A DNA stretch of 64,000 bases from assembly GCA_032718475.1 (NCBI GenBank), contig JAUCBJ010002904.1, forward strand, positions 16,038 through 80,037. The letters run 5' to 3'. This stretch comes from Nemertoderma westbladi (taxonomy: Eukaryota > Xenacoelomorpha > Nemertodermatida > Nemertodermatidae). Of this stretch, positions 43,724-55,300 are shown in pieces. The position numbers were made by a program, and so were the translations under genes. The notes beneath the pieces were generated by a model. It was not told the DNA's origin and searched no databases. It was given only the letters and a program-made list of their open reading frames with translations. The stretch's first letter is position 1; each line of letters starts with the position of its first letter.

Positions 43724-44335
43724 TGACATACAAACAGGACCGTATTCAAGTGAAGCAGCAACGAAGGCAGGGCTTCTTTATAATGCAGTTTTGAAGCCTG
43801 ATTTTATAATAGCATTGGCGACGATGGAGCGTACTTCATCCTTAGTTCTCCCACTTTCGAAGGCCCTACAATCCATCAACCAAGATCTGTTGCAAATGAA
43901 TTGGTAACTGAAGTGATCCAAGTTCTGAAGGATGACCGAATAGATGCAGCGAATGAGTTTAATAATGTTGTGTTTCGTAAGGCAAAGACCCTTTGTGATC
44001 AATTTAGTGTTGATATATCGATTCCCAGAAGAGCAGGACGACAGACACATCGTTCAATCTATTCCACTTCCAGCCCAGAGGAGTTCTTTCGTCTTGCTAT
44101 ATTTAACCCATACTTGGATTATTTAATTCAAGAATTAACTTCACGCTTCAAGGACCAACAGGAGCGTTGTGGTTTCCTCTGGTGTATCCTACCTCATAAG
44201 CTTATAGATAGCTATAATGTAGACAGTATTAAGAAAGTTATGGACGTATATAAAGAAGATATTGACTCCCTGGTAAAACTAATCCAATCGTTTGCTGCAT
44301 GCCACAGTAGAAGAATGGATTTCGTCCTATAATGA
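43724..44335 (+). pseudogene. hAT transposase remnant, piece 3 of 3
   Basis: It joins piece 2 in frame once the BEL/Pao element and its duplicated CTTGA are removed. The peptide continues with LLYNAVLKPDFIIALATMER and LSKALQSINQDL. Near 43897 a one-base shift passes into a frame open from 43901 to 44332. This holds IPRRAGRQTHRSIY, SPEEFFRLAIFNPYLDYLI and LTSRF, a segment common to ZMYM1-like and 52-kDa-repressor-like hAT proteins. The C-terminal dimerisation domain (hATC) is not seen before the poly-C run, so the gene is also truncated or decayed at the 3' side. Confidence 0.7.
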
Positions 44336-44453
44336 TGTTGATTTGTTTGAATATTGTATACCTAATGAATGTTAGTTTGTTAGTGAATAATTTAGTTGAA
44401 TGTTAGTTGAATTATTCAATAACTTTTTAAATTTTCCCGCTTCCACTTGAGCT

Positions 44454-44476
44454 CCCCCCCCCCCCCCCCCCCCCCC
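44454..44476. repeat. 23-C homopolymer
   Basis: An uninterrupted run of C directly follows GAGCT. Length is likely to vary or to be mis-assembled. Confidence 0.85.
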
Positions 44477-44823
44477 TTAACCAAATTCTGGCTGCGCCGT
44501 TGTTCTAATTAGAAAACTAAGCAAATGACCAGCTTGAAGGCCGTAGACCCTTAATATCAGGCATCGAGCAGCCAATGAGAGAGCAGATGCGAGTACAGTG
44601 GTAAAGCCCATCCACGGTGTGATAACGTCACACTAACTCTCAAGGATAGTTATACTCAACATTCAAATATCCCTCGCAATCCAGACTCCCCCAGCATCTA
44701 AAGCATTCCACTTCAATGCAAAATATATAGAGCTTTAGTTGGATTTGAACCTGTGCTTGCAAACTCTTTTGTGTTCGTATATTGTAATTTATTGTTCATA
44801 TAATGCAATATAGCTCGGCTATT

Positions 44824-45128
44824 TAGTCTGTGCCTCAGTGATGCATAGTCTGTGCCTCAGTGATGCATAGTCTGTGCCTCAGTGAGGCATAGTCTGTGCC
44901 CCAGTGAGGCATAGTCTATGCCTCAGTGAGGCATAGTCTGTGCCTCTGTGAGGCATAGTTTGTGCCTCAGTGCCTCAGCGAGGCATAGTCTGTGCCTCAG
45001 TGAAGCATAGTCTGTGCCTCAGGGAGGCATAGTCTGTGCCTCAGGGAGGCATAGTCTGTGCCTCAGAGAGGCATAGTCTGTGCCTCAGTGAGGCATAGTC
45101 TGTGCCTCAGTGAGGCATAGTCTGTGTC
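44824..45128. repeat. 22-bp minisatellite, about 14 copies
   Basis: Units read TAGTCTGTGCCTCAGTGAGG plus CA with substitutions, for example GATGCA in the first two units and GGGAGGCA in later ones. One unit is lengthened by an internal TGCCTCAG duplication. It contains no gene. Confidence 0.92.
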
Positions 45129-45222
45129 TCAGTCCTAAAACTCGAGACTCTAGGAGTGCCTCAGGTCTTAAATGGGAGTCTTACAAATTCGAACGTCAAC
45201 TAACAAATTCGAACGTTACTGT

Positions 45223-45294
45223 TCAAGCTTGGTGTAGTGGTTGCGTTGAATTCACATCTCCCATAGGTCATGGGTTCGATCCCCGCATGGACCA
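45223..45294 (+). ncRNA. tRNA-like sequence, probable SINE head
   Basis: A pol III A box, TGGTGTAGTGG (45230-45240), and a B box, GGTTCGATCCC (45273-45283), stand 32 bp apart, as in tRNA genes. The 5' acceptor arm does not pair well with the 3' ATGGACC, and a tail with other repeats follows. It is therefore better read as a tRNA-derived SINE head or a tRNA pseudogene than as a working tRNA. Confidence 0.55.
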
Positions 45295-46040
45295 GGGTAG
45301 TTTTCGTTCAGTCAGCAATAGGCCTAGCTATACAAAATGTAGTATTATTGCCTAGTAACCAATTCATGGGTACTGTATGGTTTTCACTTTGAGACATTTC
45401 GCCCTCTAGCTGCAGACTGGGGAACTTCAGACTACTCTGTGACTTCGCAAAAGATAAAGCCTATATTGTAATAGATGCCGACTGGGGGGACAAAATTAAG
45501 TAATAATATATCTAATGAAGTCTCAAACATCTTGCCTCATGGCTCGCCCCTCAGAACTCTTAAGCAATATAGCTTCCTAGTCTTGCGGATTGTAAATAAC
45601 AAAGTTAGAGAAGATGTTAATTTTCAAATAATACGCCCTCTAGCGGCAGACTATGGAACTGCAGACGGCTGGATATAGGTAAGAGTAATTAGTAATCAGA
45701 GGTGTCACGAGAGGGGGTGGGCCGCTTGGATGCATCTATTATTAAAAACCTGTTGCTTGGTTAAAGCTAATTGGGGGTCAAAGGTCAATGATAAAGCTGT
45801 CTGGATATAGATAAGAGTAATTAGTTATCGGTAAGGGAGCTGTATACCCTAGGGCTAAGTATAGCGAGATTAAAGTCATTGAGGTTATTTAGAAAGTAAT
45901 AATAAAACTAATAATAATAAAACTAGTTATTGGTAAATCTAAAATAAAATACAAATAGATAAATTAAAATTAAATACAAACAATTAATTAAAATTAAGTA
46001 CAAATAAATAAAAGAGCCGCGGTGTCACTTATGACACCCT
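45295..46040. other. AT-rich intergenic sequence with short dispersed repeats
   Basis: No gene is present. Two copies of the dispersed word CGCCCTCTAGC(G/T)GCAGACT lie at about 45401 and 45632. Related AGCGGCAGACAGG copies lie at about 32135 and 32270. Near 45895-46010 are AATAATAAAACT and ATTAAAATTAAGTACAAATA runs. Confidence 0.6.
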
Positions 46041-46048
46041 TTGGTCCT

Positions 46049-46321
46049 CTTTGCGACAGTTAGACAACACAAACACCATTGCATATCGGATTGATTAATT
46101 AGGGTAATCAATTAAACCCTAATTAGGAGTCGTAAGACACCTACCTATTAGGGTTTAATTGTACTAATTAATTGATGACACCTGTCAATTAGGGTCTAAT
46201 TAGCCTAATTATGAGGTGTCACCCAGACAGTCTGGCGCCAATGAAACCCAATGACACTGGGTGATATTGGGTGTCACCCAGACAGTCTGGCGCCAGTCCG
46301 TGTGGTCTAACTGTCGCAAAG
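46049..46321. mobile_element. Small element with perfect 17-bp inverted ends
   Basis: CTTTGCGACAGTTAGAC at 46049-46065 is matched exactly on the opposite strand at 46305-46321. Inside are several palindromic ATTAGGGT/ACCCTAAT motifs and a 25-bp direct repeat (46216-46240 and 46271-46295, containing ACCCAGACAGTCTGGCGCCA). It is non-coding. It ends 21 bp before the satellite begins. A miniature DNA transposon is the simplest reading, with no clear target duplication seen. Confidence 0.6.
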
Positions 46322-46341
46322 CCGCCCAAACCTCTACTACT

Positions 46342-49300
46342 GTGATCATATCGCCAGCCTCCCTGAATGTGATCATATCGCCAGCCTCCTTGAACGTGAT
46401 CATATCGCCAGCCTCCCTGAATCAGAGCTTTGCTGAATCAGATCACATCGCCAGCTTCCTTGAATGAGATCATATCTCCAGCCTCTCTGAATGTGATCAT
46501 ATCGCCAGCTTTGCTGAATCAGATCATATCGCCAGTCTCCCTGAATGAGATCATATCGCCAGCTTTGCTGAATCAGATCATATCGCCAGCCTCTCTGAAT
46601 GTGATCATATCGCCAGCCTCTCTGAATGTGATCATATCGCCCGCCTCCCTGAATGTGATCATATCGCCAGCCTCCTTGAACGTGATCATATCGCCAGCCT
46701 CCCTGAATCAGAGCTTTGCTGAATCAGATCATATCGCCAGCTTCCTTGAATGAGATCATATCACCAGTCTCTCTGAATGTGATCATATATCCAGCCTCTC
46801 TGAATGTGATCATATCGCCAGTCTCCCTGAATGAGATCATATCGACAGCTTTGCTGAATCAGATCATATCGCCAGCCTCTCTGAATGAGATCATATCTCC
46901 AGTCTCCCTGAATGTGATCATATCTCCAGCCTCTCTGAATGTGATCATATCGCCAGTCTCCCTGAATGTGATCATATCGCCAGCCTTGCTGAATCAGATT
47001 ATATCGCCAGCCTTCCTGAATGAGATCATATCTCCAGCCTCCCTCAATGTGATCACATGTCCTGCCTCCCTGAATGTGATCATATCTCCAGCCTCCCTGA
47101 ATGGATCATATCTCCTGCCTCTCTGAATGTGATCATATCGCCAGTCTCCCTGAATGTGATCATATCTCCAGCCTCTCTGAATGTGATCATATCGCCAGTC
47201 TCCCTGAATGTGATCATATCGCCAGCTTTGCTGAATCAGATTATATCGCCAGCCTTCCTGAATGAGATCATATCTCCAGCCTCCCTCAATGTGATCACAT
47301 GTCCTGCCTCCCTGAATGTGATCATATCTCCAGCCTCCCTGAATGGATCATATCTCCAGTCTCCCTGAATGTGATCATATCACCAGTCTCCCTGAATGTG
47401 ATCATATCGCCATCCTCCCTGAATCAGATCATATCACCAGTCTCCCTGAATGTGATCATATCGTCAGTCTCCCTGAATGTGATAATATTGTCAGCCTCTA
47501 TGAATGTGATTATATCGCCAGTCTCCCTGAATGTGATCATATCTCCAGCCTCCCTGAATGTAATCATATCACCAGTCTCCCTGAATGTGATCATATCGCC
47601 AGTCTCACTGAATCAGATCATATCGCCAGCCTCCATGAATGTGATCATATCGCCAGCCTCATCGCCAGCCTCCCTGAATGTGATCATATCACCAGTCTCC
47701 CTGAATGTGATCATATCGCCAGCTTTGCTGAATCAGATCATATCGCCAGCCTCCCTGAATCAGATCATATCGCCAGCCTCCCTGAATTTGATCATATCGC
47801 CAGTCTCCCTGAATGTGATCATATCGCCAGTCTCCCTGAATATGATCATATCGCCACTCTCCCTGAATGTGATCATATCGTCAGCTTCTATGAATGTTAT
47901 CATATCGCCAGCTTTGCTGAATCAGAACATATCACCAGTCTCCCTGAATGTGATCATATCTCCTGCCTCTCTGAATGTGATCATATCGCCAGTTTCTCTG
48001 AATGTGATCATATCACCAGCCTCTCTGAATGTGATTTTATCGCCAGCTTTGCTAAATCAGATCATATCGCCAGCCTCTCTGAATTTGATCATATCGCCAG
48101 CCTCTCTGAATTTGATCATATCGCCAGCCTCTATGAATTTGATCATATCGCCAGCCTCCTTGAATGAGATCATATCGCCAGCCTCCTTGAATGAGATCAT
48201 ATCACCAGTCAGTTTCCCTGAATGTGATCATATCGCCAGTCTCCCTGAATGTGATCATATCGCAAGCTTTGCTGAATCAGATCATATCACCAGCTTTGCT
48301 GAATCAGATCATATCGCCAGCCTCTCTGAATTTGATCATATCGCCAGCCTCTCTGAATTTGATCATATCGCCAGCCTCCTTGAATGAGATCATATCTCCT
48401 GCCTCTCTTAATGTGATCATATCGCCAGTCTCCCTGAATGTGATCATATCGCCAGTCTCCTTGAAATTGATCATATAAACAGTCTCCCTGAATGTGATCA
48501 TATCGCAAGCTTTGCTGAATCAGATCATATCACCAGCTTTACTGAATCAGATCATATCTCCTGCCTCTCTGAATGTGATCATATCGACAGTCTCCCTGAA
48601 TGTGATCATATCACCAGCCTCTCTGAATGTGATCATATCGCCAGCTTTGCTGAATCAGATCATATCGCCAGCCTCTCTGAATTTGATCATATCACCAGCC
48701 TCTCTGAATGTGATCATATCGCCAGTCTCTCTGAATGTGATCATATCGCAAGCTTTTCTGAATCAGATCATATCACCAGCTTTACTGAATCAGATCATAT
48801 CACCTGCCTCTCTGAATGTGATCATATCGCCAGTCTCCCTGAATGTGATCATATCACCAGCCTCTCTGAATGTGATCATATCGCCAGCTTTGCTGAATCA
48901 GATCATATCGCCATCCTCCCTGAATCAGATCATATCACCAGTCTCCCTGAGTGTGATCATATCGTCAGTCTCCCTGAATGTGATCATATCGTCAGCCTCT
49001 ATGAATGTGATTATATCGCCAGTCTCCCTGAATGTGATCATATCTCCAGCCTCCTTGAATGTGATCATATCACCAGTCTCCCTGAATGTGATCATATCGC
49101 CAGTCTCACTGAATCAGATCATATCGCCAGCCTCCCTGAATGTGATCATATCGCCAGCCTCATCTCCAGCCTCCCTGAATGTTATCATATCACCAGTCTC
49201 CCTGAATGTGATCATATCGCCAGCTTTGCTGAATCAGATCATGTCGCCAGCCTCCCTGAATCAGATCATATCGCCGGCCTCCTTGAATGTGATTATATCG

Positions 49301-52300
49301 CCAGTCTCCCTGAATGTGATCATATCGCCAGTCTCCCTGAATATGATCATATCGCCACTCTCCCTGAATGTGATCATATCGTCAGCCTCTATGAATGTGA
49401 TCATATCGCCAGCTTTGCTGAATCAGATCCTATCACCAGTCTCCCTGAATGTGATCATATCGCCAGTCTATCTTAATGTGATCATATCGCAAGCTTTGCT
49501 GAATCAGATCATATCACCAGCTTTTTTGCTGAATCAGATCATATCGCCAGCCTCCTTGAATGAGATCATATCTCCTGCCTATCTGAATGTCATCATATCG
49601 CCAGTCTCTCTGAATGTGATCATATCACCAGCCTCTCTGAATGTGATTATATCACCAGCTTTGCTAAATCAGATCATATCGCCAGCCTCTCTGAATTTGA
49701 TCATATCGCCAGCCTCTCTGAATTTGATCATATCGCCAGCCTCTCTGAATTTGATCATATCGCCAGCCTCTCTGAATTTGATCATATCGCCAGCCTCCTT
49801 GAATGAGATCATATCGCCAGCCTCCTTGAATGTGATCATATCACCAGTGTCCCTGAATGTGATCATATCGCCAGTCTCCCTGAATGTGATCATATCGCAA
49901 GCTTTGCTGAATCAGATCATATCACCAGCTTTGCTGAATCAGATCATATCGCCAGCCTCTCTGAATTTGATCATATCGCCAGCCTCTCTGAATTTGATCA
50001 TATCGCCAGCCTCCTTGAATGAGATCATATCGCCAGTCTCCTTGAATGTGATCATATCACCAGTCTCCCTGAATGTGATCATATCACCAGCCTCTCTGAA
50101 TGTGATCATATCGCAAGCTTTGCTGAATCAGATCATATCGCCATCCTCCCTGAATCAGATCATATCACCAGTCCCCCTGAGTGTGATCATATCGTCAGTC
50201 TCCCTGAATGTGATCATATCGTCAGCCTCTATGAATGTGATTATATCGCCAGTCTCCCTGAATGTGATCATATCTCCAGCCTCCTTGAATGTGATCATAT
50301 CACCAGTCTCCCTGAATGTGATCATATCGCCAGTCTCACTGAATCAGATCATATCGCCAGCCTCCCTGAATGTGATCATATCGCCAGCCTCATCTCCAGC
50401 CTCCCTGAATGTTATCATATCACCAGTCTCCCTGAATGTGATCATATCGCCAGCTTTGCTGAATCAGATCATATCGCCAGCCTCCCTGAATCAGATCATA
50501 TCGCCGGCCTCCTTGAATGTGATTATATCGCCAGTCTCCCTGAATGTGATCATATCGCCAGTCTCCCTGAATATGATCATATCGCCACTCTCCCTTAATG
50601 TGATCATATCGCCAGCTTTGCTGAATCAGATCCTATCACCAGTCTCCCTGAATGTGATCATATCGCCAGTCTATCTTAATGTGATCATATCGCAAGCTTT
50701 GCTGAATCAGATCATATCACCAGCTTTTTTGCTGAATCAGATCATATCGCCAGCCTCCTTGAATGAGATCATATCTCCTGCCTATCTGAATGTCATCATA
50801 TCGCCAGTCTCTCTGAATGTGATCATATCACCAGCCTCTCTGAATGTGATTATATCACCAGCTTTGCTAAATCAGATCATATCGCCAGCCTCTCTGAATT
50901 TGATCATATCGCCAGCCTCTCTGAATTTGATCATATCGCCAGCCTCTCTGAATTTGATCATATCGCCAGCCTCCTTGAATGAGATCATATCGCCAGCCTC
51001 CTTGAATGTGATCATATCACCAGTGTCCCTGAATGTGATCATATCGCCAGTCTCCCTGAATGTGATCATATCGCAAGCTTTGCTGAATCAGATCATATCA
51101 CCAGCTTTGCTGAATCAGATCATATCGCCAGCCTCTCTGAATTTGATCATATCGCCAGCCTCTCTGAATTTGATCATATCGCCAGCCTCCTTGAATGAGA
51201 TCATATCGCCAGTCTCCTTGAATGTGATCATATCACCAGTCTCCCTGAATGTGATCATATCGCCAGTCTCCCTGAATGTGATCATATCGCAAGCTTTGCT
51301 GAATCAGATCATATCACCAGCTTTGCTGAATCAGATCATATCGCCAGCCTCCTTGAATGAGATCATATCTCCTGCCTCTCTGAGTGTGATCATATCTCCA
51401 GTCTCTCTGAATGTGATCATATCACCAGTCTCCCTGAATGTGATCATATCGCCAGCTTTGCTGAATCAGATCATATCGCCATCCTCCCTGAATCAGATCA
51501 TATCACCAGTCTCCCTGAATGTGATCATATCGTCAGTCTCCCTGAATGTGATCATATCGTCAGCCTCTATGAATGTGATTATATCGCCAGTCTCCCTGAA
51601 TGTGATCATATCTCCAGCCTCCCTGAATGTGGTCATATCACCAGTCTCCCTGAATGTGATCATATCGCCAGTCTCACTGAATCAGATCATATCGCCAGCC
51701 TCCCTAAATGTGATCATATCGCCAGCCTCATCTCCAGCCTCCCTGAATTTTATCATATCACCAGTCTCCCTGAATGTGATCATATCGCCAGCTTTGCTGA
51801 ATCAGATCATATCGCCAGCCTCCCTGAATCAGATCATATCGCCAGCCTCCCTGAATGTGATTATATCGCCAGTCTCCCTGAATGTGATCATATCGCCAGT
51901 CTCCCTGAATATGATCATATCGCCACTCTCCCTGAATGTGATCATATCGTCAGTCTATCTTAATGTGATCATATCGCAAGCTTTGCTGAATCAGATCACC
52001 AGCTTTTTTGCTGAATCAGATCATATCGCCAGCCTCCTTGAATGAGATCATATCTCCTGCCTCTCTGAATGTCATCATATTGCCAGTCTCTCTGAATGTG
52101 ATCATATCACCAGCCTCTCTGAATGTGATTATATCGCCAGCTTTGCTAAATCAGATCATATCGCCAGCCTCTCTGAATTTGATCATATCGCCAGCCTCTC
52201 TGATTTTGATCATATCGCCAGCCTTTCTGAATTTGATCATATCGCCAGCCTCCTTGAATGAGATCATATCGCCAGCCTCCTTGAATGTGATCATATCACC

Positions 52301-55300
52301 AGTGTCCCTGAATGTGATCATATCGCCAGTCTCCCTGAATGTGATCATATCGCAAGCTTTGCTGAATCAGATCATATCACCAGCTTTGCTGAATCAGATC
52401 ATATCGCCAGCCTCTCTGAATTTGATCATATCGCCAGCCTCTCTGAATTTGATCATATCGCCAGCCTCCTTGAATGAGATCATATCGCCAGTCTCCTTGA
52501 ATGTGATCATATCACCAGTCTCCCTGAATATGATCATATCGCAAGCTTTGCTGAATCAGATCATATCACCAGCTTTGCTGAATCAGATCATATCGCCAGC
52601 CTCCTTGAATGAGATCATATCTCCTGCCTCTCTGAGTGTGATCATATCTCCAGTCTCCCTGAATGTGATCATATCGCCAGCTTTGCTGAATCAGATCATA
52701 TCGCCATCCTCCCTGAATCAGATCATATCACCAGTCTCCCTGAATGTGATCATATCGTCAGTCTCCCTGAATGTGATCATATCGTCAGCCTCTATGAATG
52801 TGATTATATCGCCAGTCTCCCTGAATGTGATCATATCTCCAGCCTCCCTGAATGTGATCATATCACCAGTCTCCCTGAATGTGATCATATCGCCAGTCTC
52901 ACTGAATCAGATCATATCGCCAGCCTCCCTAAATGTGATCATATCGCCAGCCTCATCTCCAGCCTCCCTGAATGTTATCATATCACCAGTCTCCCTGAAT
53001 GTGATCATATCGCCAGCTTTGCTGAATCAGATCATATCGCCAGCCTCCCTGAATCAGATCACATCGCCAGCCTCCCTGAATGTGATTATATCGCCAGTCT
53101 CCCTGAATGTGATCATATCGCCAGTCTCCCTGAATATGATCATATCGCCACTCTCCCTGAATGTGATCATATCGTCAGTCTATCTTAATGTGATCATATC
53201 GCAAGCTTTGCTGAATCAGATCATATCACCAGCTTTTTTGCTGAATCAGATCATATCGCCAGCCTCCTTGAATGAGATCATATCTCCTGCCTCTCTGAGT
53301 GTGATCATATCTCCAGTCTCCCTGAATGTGATCATATCACCAGTCTCCCTGAATGTGATCATATCGCCAGCTTTGCTGAATCAGATCATATCGCCATCCT
53401 CCCTGAATCAGATCATATCACCAGTCTCCCTGAATGTGATCATATCGTCAGTCTCCCTGAATGTGATCATATCGTCAGCCTCTATGAATGTGATTATATC
53501 GCCAGTCTCCCTGAATGTGATCATATCTCCAGCTTCCCTGAATGTGATCATATCACCAGCCTCCCTGAATGTGATCATATCACCAGTCTCCCTGAATGTG
53601 ATCATATCGCCAGTCTCACTGAATCAGATCATATCGCCAGCCTCCCTAAATGTGATCATATCGCCAGCCTCATCTCCAGCCTCCCTGAATGTTATCATAT
53701 CACCAGTCTCCCTGAATGTGATCATATCGCCAGCTTTGTTGAATCAGATCATATCGCCGGCATCCCTGAATCAGATCATATCGCCAGCCTCCCTGAATGT
53801 GATTATATCGCCAGTCTCCCTGAATGTGATCATATCGCCACTCTCCCTGAATGTGATCATATCTTCAGTCTATCTTAATGTGATCATATCGCAAGCTTTG
53901 CTGAATCAGATCATATCACCAGCTTTTTTGCTGAATCAGATCATATCGCCAGCCTCCTTGGATGAGATCATATCTCCTGCCTCTCTGAATGTCATCATAT
54001 CGCCAGTCTCTCTGAATGTGATCATATCACCAGCCTCTCTGAATGTGATTATATCGCCAGCTTTGCTAAATCAGATCATATCGGCAGCCTCTCTGAATTT
54101 GATCATATCGCCAGCCTCTCTGAATTTGATCATATCGCCAGCCTCTCTGAATTTGATCATATCGCCAGCATCCTTGAATGAGATCATTTCGCCAGCCTCC
54201 TTGAATGTGATCATATCACCAGTGTCCCTGAATGTGATCATATCGCCAGTCTCCCTGAATGTGATCATATCGCAAGCTTTGCTGAATCAGATCATATCAC
54301 CAGCTTTGCTGAATCAGATCATATCGCCAGCCTCTCTGAATTTGATCATATCGCCAGCCTCTCTGAATTTGATCATATCGTCAGCCTCCTTGAATGAGAT
54401 CATATCGCCAGCCTCCTTGAATGTGATCATATCACCAGTCTCCCTGAATGTGATCATATCGCCAGTCTCCCTGAATGTGATCATATTGCAAGCTTTGCTG
54501 AATCAGATCATATCACCAGCTTTGCTGAATCAGATCATATCGCCAGCCTCCTTGAATGAGATCATATCTCCTGCCTCTCTGAATGTGATCATATTGCCAG
54601 TCTCCCTGAATGTGATCATATCGCCAGCCTCCTTGAAATTGATAATATCAACAGTCTCCCTGAATGTGATCATATCGCAAGCTTTGCTGAATCAGATCAT
54701 ATCACCAGCTTTACTGAATCAGATCATATCTCCTGCCTCTCTGAATGTGATCATATCGCCAGTCTCCCTGAATGTGATCATATCACCAGCCTCTCTGAAT
54801 GTGATCATATCGCCAGCTTTGCTGAATCAGATCATATCGCCAGCCTCTCTGAATTTGATCATATCACCAGCCTCTCTGAATGTGATCATATCACCAGTCT
54901 CTCTGAATGTGATCATATCGAAAGCTTTGCTGAATCAGATCATAATTACCAGCTTTACTGAATCAGATCATATCTCCTGCCTCTCTGAATGTGATCATAT
55001 CGCCAGTGTCCCTGAATTTGATCATATCGCCAGCATCCTTGAATGAGATCATATCGCCAGTCTCCCTGAATGTGATCATATCACCAGCCTCTCTGAATGT
55101 GATAATATCACCAGTCTCTCTGAATGTGATCATATCTCCAGCCTCTCTGAATGAGATCATATCTCCAGTCTCCCTGAATGAGATCATATCTCCAGCATCT
55201 CTGAATGTGATGATCACATCACCAGCCTACCAGAATGAGATTATATCTCCAGCCTCTCTGAATGTGATCATATCACCAGCCTCTCTGAATTTGATCATAT

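Noticed and set aside
45223-45294. Functional tRNA gene
   Set aside because: A and B boxes are good, but the acceptor stem does not pair and the anticodon arm is unclear, so it was kept as a tRNA-like/SINE head only.
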